A DNA stretch of 64,000 bases from assembly GCF_000384475.1 (NCBI RefSeq), contig NZ_ARWB01000001.1:3413039-3477038 (forward strand), in the 5' to 3' direction. Positions 35,096 to 43,179 of the stretch are shown here, in pieces. Each line of letters starts with the position of its first letter. The first letter of the stretch is position 1. Under the pieces are notes generated by a model. That model worked only from the letters and a program-made list of their open reading frames with translations, made no database searches and was not told where the DNA came from. Made by a program: the position numbers and the translations under genes. This stretch comes from Methylopila sp. M107 (GTDB lineage Bacteria > Pseudomonadota > Alphaproteobacteria > Rhizobiales > Methylopilaceae).

Positions 35096-35806
35096 TCATC
35101 CGGAAATCCGCCCCGCGAGCCGCCGCGCCAGCAGCTCGGACGCGACCAGGGCGGCGAGCGACAGGACGATCGCGACCAGCACCAGCTTGCCGGCGGCCGC
35201 GTCGCCGCCGGGCGTCTGCGTCAGCGAGTAGATCGCGGCCGGCAGTGTCCTGGTTTCGCCGGGGATGTTCGAGACGAACGTGATCGTCGCGCCGAACTCG
35301 CCGAGCGCCTTGGCGAAACCGAGCACGATCCCGGCGAGCAGGCCGGGAACCGCGAGCGGCAGCGTGACGGAGAAGAAGACGCCGGCGCGGCTCGCGCCGA
35401 GCGTCGAGGCCGCGTCCTCGAGCCGCCGGTCGACGGCCTCCAGCGACAGGCGGATCGCCCGCACCATCAGCGGAAAACCCATGACGGCGGCCGCAAGCGC
35501 CGCGCCCGTCCAGCGGAACGAGAACACCAGCCCGCAGCAGCTTTCGAGCCCGTGGCCGAACAGCCCTTTGCGACCGAACGCGATCAGCAGCAGATAGCCG
35601 GTGACGACGGGCGGCAGCACCAGCGGCAGGTGCACCACCCCATCGAGCAGCGTCTTGCCCCAGAATTTTCCGCGGGCGAGCGCGAGCGCCGTCAGCACCG
35701 CCAGCGGCAGGCTCGCAAGCGTGCCCACGGTCGCGACGATCAGGCTGAGCCGGACGGCGACAAGGTCGTCCGGCTCGAGCCCGAGAAACGTCGCGAGAAA
35801 CTCCAG
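35096..35806 (-). CDS. modB: Molybdate ABC transporter permease, probable CTG start
   Basis: A 236-residue permease with five to six helices. The EAA loop reads ASTLGASRAGVFFSVTLPLAVPGLLAG, followed by ALGEFGATITFVSN, which is diagnostic of ModB. The first canonical start (GTG 35728) would cut the first helix; the conserved N-terminus LEFLATFLGLEPDDLVAVRLSL lies in frame upstream with no ATG, GTG or TTG. A CTG at 35806, 5 bases after the modA stop and 8 bases after GGGAG, is the likely start. It forms an operon with modA. Confidence 0.85.
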   Translation of the reverse strand: MEFLATFLGLEPDDLVAVRLSLIVATVGTLASLPLAVLTALALARGKFWGKTLLDGVVHLPLVLPPVVTGYLLLIAFGRKGLFGHGLESCCGLVFSFRWTGAALAAAVMGFPLMVRAIRLSLEAVDRRLEDAASTLGASRAGVFFSVTLPLAVPGLLAGIVLGFAKALGEFGATITFVSNIPGETRTLPAAIYSLTQTPGGDAAAGKLVLVAIVLSLAALVASELLARRLAGRISG

Positions 35807-35810
35807 CGCC

Positions 35811-36647
35811 TCAGCTCCCGGATGTGACCACGGTGAAGCCGGCGGCCTCGAACTGCTTCTTGGCCGCGGCGGAGGACAGGAATTTCAGGAACGCCCCGGC
35901 GTTCGGGCTTTTCGCGCCCTTCAGCTGCGCCGCCGGATAGATGATCGGCGGGTGGCTGTCGGCCGGAAAGGTCCCGACGATCTTCACGCCTTTGTCGGCG
36001 GCGGCGTCGGTCTTGTAGACGATGCCGAGCGGGGCCTCGCCGCGCGAGACCAGAGCGAGCGCCGCCCGCACGTTCTCCGCGCCGGCGACCTTCGCCGACA
36101 CGCTGTCCCAGATCCCGAGCTTTTCGAGCGCGGCCTTGCCGTATTTGCCGGCCGGAACCGACGAGACCTCGCCCATGGCGAGGCGGCCGTCGCCGAGCAG
36201 GCCGGCGAGGTCCGCGCCGGACTTCAGCTCGACGTCGCCCTTCGACCAGTCCGCAGGCGCGACCAGCACCAGCTTGTTGCCGAGGAGGTCCGCGCGCGTG
36301 CCGGCCGCGACCAGGTCCTTCTTCTCGACATAGTCCATCCACGGCACGTCGGCCGAGATGAACAGGTCGGCGGGCGCGTCCTGCTCGAGCTGCTTGGCGA
36401 GCGCCGAGGAGGCGGCGTAGCTCGCCTTGACCTCGACGCCGCTCTCCTTGGTCCAGTCCTTGGCGATGGCGTCGAGCGCGTTCTTCAGCGAGGCGGCCGC
36501 GAACACGACGACGGGGGACTTCGCGTCGGCGGTCGCCGCGCTCGACATCGACGGCGCGTTGGCCTCCTGGGCGATCGCTGCGAACGGCGACAGAGCGAGC
36601 GCCGCTGCGAGAGCCGCGCCGCCGAAAAGTCTGCGGGTGATGGACAT
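35811..36647 (-). CDS. modA: Molybdate ABC transporter substrate-binding protein
   Basis: A 278-residue periplasmic binding protein with a signal peptide (MSITRRLFGGAALAAALALSP, cleavage after AIAQ near 31) and an acidic/Ser linker to residue 55. The mature fold starts VVVFAAASLKNALDAIAKDW, with oxyanion-contact serines in AAASL and ASSALAKQ, ADLFISAD, and ALVSRGEAPLGIVYKTDA, all standard ModA features. ATG 36647 follows GGAGAG. First gene of the modABC string. Confidence 0.94.
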   Translation of the reverse strand: MSITRRLFGGAALAAALALSPFAAIAQEANAPSMSSAATADAKSPVVVFAAASLKNALDAIAKDWTKESGVEVKASYAASSALAKQLEQDAPADLFISADVPWMDYVEKKDLVAAGTRADLLGNKLVLVAPADWSKGDVELKSGADLAGLLGDGRLAMGEVSSVPAGKYGKAALEKLGIWDSVSAKVAGAENVRAALALVSRGEAPLGIVYKTDAAADKGVKIVGTFPADSHPPIIYPAAQLKGAKSPNAGAFLKFLSSAAAKKQFEAAGFTVVTSGS

Positions 36648-36947
36648 GATGTTCTCTCCGCGCCGAGCGAGCGGCGGCGTTGGTCGTGGGACGCGGACGC
36701 CGCCACGGCCTCCATCGGGGCCGTTACGCGGGGTCTTGGGGCACATCGCCTTCAGCGGCGGACAGAGCGGGCGGGACGATGCCAAACCGCAGGCCGCGCG
36801 GCAAGCGCGAGGGCGAGCCGCCGGCAGGTCCATCCGGCGAGGCTTCGTCGCAACAGTTCCGAAAACTTCAACCTCAACGGATCACTAACCAGATGCGTGC
36901 GTTTATAGCGACGTGGGGAAACCGCCTGTCTCGGGGTCTTTGGTAAC
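36648..36947. other. Intergenic region upstream of modA
   Basis: A 300-base divergent gap between modA (minus) and the exported DUF302-like gene (plus). It becomes AT-richer towards 36860-36945, as expected for promoters. I could not recognise a ModE box or a molybdenum-cofactor RNA with confidence. Confidence 0.35.
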
Positions 36948-37403
36948 ATGCGCGTTGCGATCTTCCTGTGCGCCATCCTGGCGTTCGTCCTTGCTGCGGC
37001 CGCGTTGCCGACCAGCCTGCCGGCGGAAGCCGTCGCGCCGCACGGGTCGCGTCCGCAGACCGTCGCCAGCGCGCAGGGCCTTAAGGCGACCGTCGCGGCG
37101 CTGGAAGCCGCCCTGCGTCGCCGCGGCGTCGAGACCGTCGTGAAGGTCGACCGCCCCAATGCGTCCGGCTCCGCCACGCTCGTGATGTTCGTCGACCCGG
37201 CCCACAAGGGCGAGCCGACCGGCTACGCGATGGACGAGATCGAGCCGCGCCTGCGCGTCCTCGTCTCCGAGGAGCGCGGCAGGGTGTCGATCGCGTTCGA
37301 CGACGCGCCGACGCTCGCCCGCCGCGCCGGGCTCGATTTCGAGGATGCGACCGCCGCAAGCCGCGCGCTGCTGGCGGCCGTCAAGGAAGCCGCAGCGTCG
37401 TAA
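36948..37403 (+). CDS. Exported DUF302-like protein
   Basis: A 151-residue protein with a signal peptide (residues 1-27, MRVAIFLCAILAFVLAAAAL, cleavage near PAEA). The rest resembles DUF302: TVAALEAALRRRGVETVVKVD, VMFVDPAHKGEPTGYAMDEIEPRLRVLVSE, then VSIAFDDAPTLARRAGL. DUF302 proteins are of unknown function and often periplasmic. The match is by pattern and not certain. It is divergent from modA and faces the TonB-like gene. Confidence 0.6.
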   Translation: MRVAIFLCAILAFVLAAAALPTSLPAEAVAPHGSRPQTVASAQGLKATVAALEAALRRRGVETVVKVDRPNASGSATLVMFVDPAHKGEPTGYAMDEIEPRLRVLVSEERGRVSIAFDDAPTLARRAGLDFEDATAASRALLAAVKEAAAS

Positions 37404-37425
37404 CGGCGCTGGGCCTATCTTCGTC

Positions 37426-37830
37426 CTATCGGTCGGCCGTCTGCTCGTAGAAGGAGATCGGCAGCGAGAAGCTCCGCTCCTCCGCCTCCATATCGGGCGG
37501 AAACGGTGGAAACGAGCGGCTCGCGTCCTGGATCATCGCGATCGCGGCGCGTTCCAGCGCCGGCGTCGCTGAGCCCGGATCGACGGCGACTTGCACGAGC
37601 TCCCCGGAGCGCCTGACCTCGAACCGGACGACCACCCGTCCCGCGCTCTCGTAAGCGGCAAAATTCCTGCGCCGGTTGACCGCGGTCCTGATCCGGCAAC
37701 CGTAGTCGCAGTCCGAGGCGATCGGTTCTTCGGATGGCTGGGCTTCTTCGGGCCGCGAGCCGGGGTCCGAGATCAGGGTCACGAACACAAAGTAGACTAA
37801 GAGGCTGACGAGAAACGCAACGAGCGGCAT
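37426..37830 (-). CDS. Short TonB-family protein
   Basis: A 134-residue protein: one N-terminal transmembrane helix (residues 3-21), a short linker with two cysteines (CDYGC) and a TonB C-terminal-like domain (residues about 48-132) with GRVVVRFEVRRSGELVQVAVDPGSATPALERAAIAMI. The long proline-rich spacer of real TonB is missing, so it probably cannot span the periplasm. It may be a domain used in another energy or trafficking complex. It lies 30 bases after the two-component cluster on the same strand and may be co-transcribed. Confidence 0.7.
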   Translation of the reverse strand: MPLVAFLVSLLVYFVFVTLISDPGSRPEEAQPSEEPIASDCDYGCRIRTAVNRRRNFAAYESAGRVVVRFEVRRSGELVQVAVDPGSATPALERAAIAMIQDASRSFPPFPPDMEAEERSFSLPISFYEQTADR

Positions 37831-37860
37831 CGAGGATCTCCACGCGAGATCATCGATCGA

Positions 37861-38913
37861 TCAGGCCGGAAAGGCCAGCATGATCCGTGTGCCCTGGCCT
37901 GTCGCATCGCGCTCGACGCGGGACTGGATCGACGCCGCCATGGCGCGGACGATCTTCTGGCCGAGCCCGGTGCCGCTCGGCGGCGCGTCTTCGGCCATGC
38001 CCACGCCGTCGTCCTCCACGCTCAGCGCCAGCATGGCGCCGGAATGCGAGAGTCGCACGCGCACCTCGCCCTCTTGCCCGTGCGGATAGGCGTATTTGAA
38101 GGCGTTGGTGACGAGTTCCGTGACGATCACGCCGAGCGAGACCGCCCGGTCGGTCGCCATCTTCACGGGCGCCGCGCTGATCAGGATGTGGTGGGGGCGC
38201 TCGGCGGTGCGCAGCGAGCTTTCTAGCTCCTCGGCGAGGCCCGAAAGATATTCGGCCATGTCGACCGCGCGCACGTCCGAGGAGGTGTAGAGCCGACGGT
38301 GAATCTGGGCGATCGCGAGGATGCGCGCCTCGGTCTCCCGCATCATCTCGCGCGCCGGCCCGTCCGGCAGGCTCGACGACTGCAGATGCATGAACGCCGA
38401 AACGAGCTGTAGCGAGTTGCCGACGCGGTGGTTGACCTCGCGCAGCAGCGTCTCGGCGCGGTCGCGCGCCTCCACCACGGCGCGCTCGGCCGCCTCCTTC
38501 AGCCGGCGCATCTCGACCTGCTCGAGCGCATGCGCGATCGAGGCGCGCAGCAGCGCCAGGAATTCGCCGGCGACGTCCTTGATGACGTAGTCGGCCGCGC
38601 CGGCCTTCAGCGCCGCGATCGCGACGCGGCCGTCCTCGCTGCCCGTCACGTAGATCACCGGCGGCGCCTCGGGCAGCGCCTTCAGCGCCGGCAGGATGTC
38701 GAGGCCCGTCTCCGGGCCGAGGAAGTGGTCGAGCGCGACGACGTCGAAGGTCTCCGACATCACCAGCTCGAGCGCCTCGGCGCAGGAGCCGACCGACGAC
38801 ACCGTGTAGCCGCCACGCTGGAGGTCGCGGCCGACGAGACGCCGCAGGCCTTCGTCGTCCTCGACGAGAAGGACCTTCTTCGCGGCCGGCGCGTCGGTCG
38901 CGGGACTGGTCAT
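37861..38913 (-). CDS. Response-regulator/histidine-kinase hybrid (REC + HisKA_2)
   Basis: A 350-residue soluble protein. The N-terminal REC domain (about 14-130) has acidic VEDDEG, phospho-acceptor aspartate in VVALDHFLGP, conserved Thr in VTGSED and Lys in YVIKDV. A HisKA_2-type dimerisation helix (REVNHRVGNSLQLVSAF, phospho-His in VNHR) and HATPase domain (ELVTNAFKYAYP, DDGVGM, GTGLGQKIV) follow. It probably receives phosphate on REC and controls its kinase output. Start overlaps the upstream regulator gene (ATGA). Confidence 0.9.
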   Translation of the reverse strand: MTSPATDAPAAKKVLLVEDDEGLRRLVGRDLQRGGYTVSSVGSCAEALELVMSETFDVVALDHFLGPETGLDILPALKALPEAPPVIYVTGSEDGRVAIAALKAGAADYVIKDVAGEFLALLRASIAHALEQVEMRRLKEAAERAVVEARDRAETLLREVNHRVGNSLQLVSAFMHLQSSSLPDGPAREMMRETEARILAIAQIHRRLYTSSDVRAVDMAEYLSGLAEELESSLRTAERPHHILISAAPVKMATDRAVSLGVIVTELVTNAFKYAYPHGQEGEVRVRLSHSGAMLALSVEDDGVGMAEDAPPSGTGLGQKIVRAMAASIQSRVERDATGQGTRIMLAFPA

Positions 38914-39347
38914 GCGTCCGGGACCTGCATCACCGAGATGAACAGGCCGAGCTGGCGGATCGCGGTCGCGAAGGTTTCGTAATCGACCGGCTTGGTGATG
39001 TAGACGTTGCAGCCGAGGTCGTAGCAGCGCTGGATCTCGACCTTGTCGTCGGTTGTCGTGAGCACGATCACGGGCGCCCGCTTCAGCCGGTCGTGCTTTT
39101 TCAGCACGCCGAGGATGTCGATGCCGGTCATGTCCGGCAGGTTGAGGTCGAGCAGGATCAGCAGCGGCCCGTGCGCCTCGGTGTCCTCCGACTGCAGGAA
39201 GGCGAGCGCCGAGGTGCCGTCCGCGAAATGGCGGATCTCGTTGTTCACGCCCGCGCGCCGGACGTTCTTCTCGATCAGGCGGGCATGGCCCTCGTCGTCC
39301 TCGATCATGACGATGGTGACGGAGCGTGGTTTGGCGGGGGCGCTCAT
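38910..39347 (-). CDS. Single-domain response regulator (Rcp1-like)
   Basis: A 145-residue stand-alone receiver. Acidic pair in IEDDEGH, phospho-acceptor aspartate in LILLDLNLPDMTGIDIL, Thr in VLTTTDD and Lys in YITKPVDY are present. The extended loop after strand 3 is typical of Rcp1-like phosphotransfer regulators partnered with phytochrome- or CHASE3-type kinases. No output domain, so it acts by protein contact or as a phosphate shuttle between the two neighbouring kinases. Overlaps both neighbours by ATGA. Confidence 0.9.
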   Translation of the reverse strand: MSAPAKPRSVTIVMIEDDEGHARLIEKNVRRAGVNNEIRHFADGTSALAFLQSEDTEAHGPLLILLDLNLPDMTGIDILGVLKKHDRLKRAPVIVLTTTDDKVEIQRCYDLGCNVYITKPVDYETFATAIRQLGLFISVMQVPDA

Positions 39348-40843
39348 GCGGCGGGGCTTTCCTGCGTCGGCCGCAGCACGGCCGGAAAGGTGAGGTGGAA
39401 CGTCGAGCCGATTCCGGGCTGAGACGTCAGGCGGATCGCGCCGCCGAGCTTGCGGACGTTCGCGCGCACGAAGGCGAGTCCGAGGCCCTCGCCCGGCTGG
39501 TCCTGCGCGCCCGCGCGCCGGAACAGCTCGAAGACGCGCTCGTGGTCCCTGGCGTCGATCCCGCGGCCATTGTCCTCGATGGCGTATTCGACGAGCGACC
39601 CGATGCGGCGTCCCGACACCGAAATCCGTCCCGGCCGCGAGCGGTCGAGATATTTGACCGCGTTCTCGATCAGGTTCTGGAACACCTGTTCGATGGACAG
39701 CCGGTCGCTGACCATGGAGGGCAGGCCGGCCTGGACCTCGATCTCGGCGTCGGCCGCCTGGGTCTGCTGGTAGATGGTGTCGGCGATGGCCCTGACCATG
39801 TCTTCGACCGGAATCGATTCAGGGCTGATCTGCCGGCGTCCCTGCCGCGAGAGCGACAGGATGGCGTTGATCAGCCGGTCCATCTTGGCGGTCGACGTGC
39901 GGATGAAGCCGATCGCCTCCGGAAGGTCCTCCTCGATGGCGAGCCGCGCTTCGCTGGTGACGCGCTTGGACTCTTCGTCGTCGAGCCTGTCGATCTGCTC
40001 CTTCAGCACTTTTCGCGCGGCCTCGAGCTCGCTCGTGAAGCCCATCACGTTGACGAGCGGCGCCCGAAGGTCATGGCTGACGATGTAGGCGAAGCGCTGG
40101 ATCTCGTCGTTCGCGGCCGTCAGATCCGCGGTCCGCTCGGCGACCGCGGCCTCCAGACCGACATTCGACTGCGCGAGCGCCTGATGGGCCTCGGCGAGTT
40201 CCTTGGTCTGCCGGCGCACGAGAAGCTGCGCGCCGATCGCGAGCGTGGCGGCGCCCACGAGACCGATCGCGACCGCGGCCAGCAGGAGGCGCGACAGCGT
40301 GATTGCGGCGTCGGCCCTCTCGGCGAACTGCTTGTCCTCGTGCTCCGCCATGGCGCGGACGGTGCGGCGGATCGCGAGCATGGCGTCGCGGCCGCGTTCC
40401 GTTTCAAGGATGGCGCGCGCGCCCTGCAGGTCGCCCTCGCGCTGTAGCCTGACGGTCTCCCCAAGCTCCGCCATCTTGACGGCGAGCTGCCTGTCGAGCT
40501 CCTGCAGCATGGCGGCCTGCGGGCCTTCGGGCGGGACGAGCTCGTGCAGGCGCTTGAGCCGCGCCTCGGAATTTTCGACCGCGGCCTTGTAGGGGCCGAG
40601 ATAGCGTTCGTCATTGGTGAGCAGGAAGCCGCGCTGCCCGGTCTCGGCGTCCTGAGCGAGGCTCAGCGCCCTGACGATCTCGGCCTTGGTCTCGAGCGTG
40701 GCGGCGACTTCGCGCCCATAGCTCACGGTGCGGGAGACGAGCCAGACGGAGACGGCGCCAACCGCGAGCAGAGCCGCGAAGCCGAGCGTCAGCAGCAGCA
40801 CCTCGCGCCGCGCCGTCGCTCCCCCGAACGGAACTCCGCCCAT
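39344..40843 (-). CDS. CHASE3-domain sensor histidine kinase
   Basis: A 499-residue inner-membrane kinase: helix 1 (about 15-37), CHASE3 sensor with DAETGQRGFLLT, helix 2 (about 190-212), a coiled coil, HisKA with phospho-His in SHDLRAPLVNVM, and HATPase with NLIENAVKYL, EDNGRGID and GEGLGLAFV. ATG 40843 was chosen because a GGAGCGGAG sequence lies just upstream; ATG 40864 and GTG 40888 are possible alternatives. It heads a three-gene operon with the two regulators downstream. Confidence 0.9.
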   Translation of the reverse strand: MGGVPFGGATARREVLLLTLGFAALLAVGAVSVWLVSRTVSYGREVAATLETKAEIVRALSLAQDAETGQRGFLLTNDERYLGPYKAAVENSEARLKRLHELVPPEGPQAAMLQELDRQLAVKMAELGETVRLQREGDLQGARAILETERGRDAMLAIRRTVRAMAEHEDKQFAERADAAITLSRLLLAAVAIGLVGAATLAIGAQLLVRRQTKELAEAHQALAQSNVGLEAAVAERTADLTAANDEIQRFAYIVSHDLRAPLVNVMGFTSELEAARKVLKEQIDRLDDEESKRVTSEARLAIEEDLPEAIGFIRTSTAKMDRLINAILSLSRQGRRQISPESIPVEDMVRAIADTIYQQTQAADAEIEVQAGLPSMVSDRLSIEQVFQNLIENAVKYLDRSRPGRISVSGRRIGSLVEYAIEDNGRGIDARDHERVFELFRRAGAQDQPGEGLGLAFVRANVRKLGGAIRLTSQPGIGSTFHLTFPAVLRPTQESPAA

Positions 40844-40961
40844 CTCCGCTCCGCCAACGCGCATACGCCCGCGCGATGCTGCTTCCACTTAGGAGTCACA
40901 TGCCCATTCACGGTACCGGCGTCCAGCGAATTTCGAACCGCCCGGGAGTATTGTCGATCGA

Positions 40962-41708
40962 TCAATCCATGATCGAGAGGTTCGACGCGCCGGCGCGGTC
41001 CAGCGCCTTGCGCCGCCCATCGACCGACGCCCAGTTGAAGCGCATCCGCACGCGTCCGTTCGCGAGGCGCCTCACGCCGCGCACGGGCCCGAGCCGCCCG
41101 GCGATCTCGCCGAAGGTCGCGACCGGCACCGTCCCGGTGACCTTGAAGCCGCGGGACGCCAGGATTTCCCGCACCCGCACGCAGTAGGCGACGGAGCGAT
41201 GCGAGAACCGGCTCTCGCCATGGCCGGCGCGGTACTTCATCACCGTGCCGCAGATGTCTTCGCCGGTCAGCTTCCAGGCCTGGCTGAGATAGCGGACGCC
41301 GTACCGGATGTTGGTGGCGGGATCGAACAGCCGCGGCAGCGGCTCGGAGAAGCCGAGCATGCGCGCGGTCGAGGGCAGCACCTGCATCAGCCCGATCTCG
41401 CCGACGCCGCCGACCGCGCGGGCGTTGAACCCGCTCTCGACGCTGGTGACCGCCTCGGCGATCTCGGGCGGCAGGCCGGCGGCCTCCGCCTCCTTGCGCA
41501 GCATCGCGCGGATCGCCGCCTCGTCGGGCTGGCCCGTTGCGGCGTCGTCCGGCGCGACGACGGGCGCCGTCGGCGCCGCGGCCTCCGGCGCAAGCGCTGC
41601 AGCGGGGGCGGGCGCCGCTTCCGCGGTTTCGGCGCGCGGGACGGAGGCCGACAGCGTCCAGCCGACGAGCGCCGCGGCGAGCCAGACCGTTCGCAGAGGC
41701 GCCGTCAT
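40962..41708 (-). CDS. Periplasmic lytic transglycosylase (SLT domain)
   Basis: A 248-residue protein with a signal peptide (1-26), an Ala/Pro-rich linker (about 27-60) and a Slt domain (about 65-185). The catalytic glutamate is E91 in VTSVESGFNARAVG, followed by GEIGLMQVLPSTARMLGF and NIRYGVRYLSQA, the standard motif set. It cleaves peptidoglycan glycan strands. The C-terminal 60 residues are basic with no clear domain. Not obviously linked to a secretion system in the window. Confidence 0.9.
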   Translation of the reverse strand: MTAPLRTVWLAAALVGWTLSASVPRAETAEAAPAPAAALAPEAAAPTAPVVAPDDAATGQPDEAAIRAMLRKEAEAAGLPPEIAEAVTSVESGFNARAVGGVGEIGLMQVLPSTARMLGFSEPLPRLFDPATNIRYGVRYLSQAWKLTGEDICGTVMKYRAGHGESRFSHRSVAYCVRVREILASRGFKVTGTVPVATFGEIAGRLGPVRGVRRLANGRVRMRFNWASVDGRRKALDRAGASNLSIMD

Positions 41709-41807
41709 GCAAGTCCTCGACGCTCAAACGGGGCGCAAGAGCGCCCCGTCGTTTCATTGAGGGCGACGGAATACGTCTCGCCAGCCCTCCGCGATACTGA
41801 TCCCGCC

Positions 41808-42974
41808 TCAGACGATGAGGAAGTCTCCCTTGTCGAGATCCTTCACGCCGTCGAGCGTCGCGACATAGGTGCGCTGGCCGGCGCCGTCGCCATTGGCGTC
41901 CCAGAACAACTCATGCGTCTTGGTGTTGTAAAGGAACGTTCCGGCGTCCGTATCGGCGACCGGGTTCTTGCCCGTCACGAGTTCGAAATCGGCGTCGAGA
42001 TTGTCGAACCCGGCCGCGTCGAACGACAGCACGTCCTGGCCGCGCTTGAAGTCGAGGATCAGGTCGCCGTCATGGGCCTGGTCGACGAACGCGAAGGTGT
42101 CCGCGCCGCCGCCGCCGAGCAGGCTGTCAAAGCCGTCGCCGCCCTGCAGCGTGTCTGCGCCGCCGTCGCCCGCAAGGCGGTCGTTATCGGCGCCGCCGTC
42201 AATCAGGTCCGCGCCCGAGCCGCCGCCGAGGAGATCCTTGCCGGAACCGCCGAAGATCACGTCGGCGCCGCCTTGGCCCTCGATGTCGTCGTCCGCCGCG
42301 CCGCCGTCGAGCAGATCGTCGCCGCTGCCCCCCGCAAGGCTGTCGCGGCCGGCGCCGCCGGAAAGCGTGTCATTTCCCGAGCCGCCGTCGAGCCTGTCGC
42401 CCGCCTCGTCTCCCGAGAGGCTGTCGTTCCCGGCGCCGCCCACGAGCAGATCCTGGCCGACGCCGCCGCCAAGGACGTCGTCGCCGTCGCCGCCGAACAG
42501 ATCGTCGCCGCCATTGCCGCCGCTCAGCGTGTCGTCGCCGTCGTCGCCGATGAGCGTGTCGCCTCCGGCCCCGCCGGAGATCACGTCGTCGCCGTCATAG
42601 CCCTGGAGCCGGTCACGCGCGAAATTGCCCGTGAGCGTGTCGTCGCCCGACAGCAGGTCGGCCGTGAAGGCTCCCGATCTCCCGTCTTCGACGACCGTCT
42701 CGTAGTAGTCGACGAGCGAATGGGACACGTCGTCGATCCGGCCGACGAGATCGCCGTGCCTGTCGTAGAGGAATATGTCCGTGATCGTGCCGCCGGTCGG
42801 GACCTTGCCCGCGCCATAGGTGAAGCCGTCGCCTTCGAGGACGAGTTCGTAACCGTCGCGGCTGACGAGCGAGATCGTCGACGACGTGCCCCTGCGCAAT
42901 GCCGCGTCCGGGTCGAAGAACTCGAGAAACTCAAGGCCATTGACTGCGAAATTGGTGATCGTGCCGACTGCCAT
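41808..42974 (-). CDS. RTX-type calcium-binding secreted protein
   Basis: A 388-residue acidic protein. About 18 RTX nonapeptides of form GGXGXDXLX lie at residues about 107-297 (for example GGAGGDTLI, GGNGGDDLF, GGSGNDTLS), which form a calcium-dependent beta roll. The last 85 residues hold the usual RTX C-terminal domain with ADTFAFVD, FKRGQDVLSFDAAGF, TFLYNTKTHELFWDANG and end in DFLIV, the type I secretion signal type. The N-terminal 100 residues have no recognised catalytic domain. Secretion genes are elsewhere. Confidence 0.92.
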   Translation of the reverse strand: MAVGTITNFAVNGLEFLEFFDPDAALRRGTSSTISLVSRDGYELVLEGDGFTYGAGKVPTGGTITDIFLYDRHGDLVGRIDDVSHSLVDYYETVVEDGRSGAFTADLLSGDDTLTGNFARDRLQGYDGDDVISGGAGGDTLIGDDGDDTLSGGNGGDDLFGGDGDDVLGGGVGQDLLVGGAGNDSLSGDEAGDRLDGGSGNDTLSGGAGRDSLAGGSGDDLLDGGAADDDIEGQGGADVIFGGSGKDLLGGGSGADLIDGGADNDRLAGDGGADTLQGGDGFDSLLGGGGADTFAFVDQAHDGDLILDFKRGQDVLSFDAAGFDNLDADFELVTGKNPVADTDAGTFLYNTKTHELFWDANGDGAGQRTYVATLDGVKDLDKGDFLIV

Positions 42975-43179
42975 GGCGGTCTGTCCCGACTGTTGATGGC
43001 GCCCCAGTTTGGCGGAGTGTTCCCTACGTTGAGGAAAATGCTACCGCTTCCTGCCGCGAAGGTGGCGAGATTGCGGCGAAATTCGATCCATGGCCGCGGC
43101 GGCGCCCGTTAGGCATTCGCCAAAGCTTTGGCGCCAGAACTCCTATGAGGATCACAGGGTTCGGGGACGCTTCAAGCTC

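Noticed and set aside
36860-36947. Possible ModE operator or molybdenum-cofactor riboswitch before modA
   Set aside because: The AT-rich segment GCGTTTATAGCGACG only vaguely resembles half of a ModE box, and no second half or riboswitch helices could be made out.
42080-42660. Regular GCCGCCG-rich periodicity looking like a DNA repeat array
   Set aside because: It is fully explained by the RTX nonapeptide codons of the gene on the minus strand.
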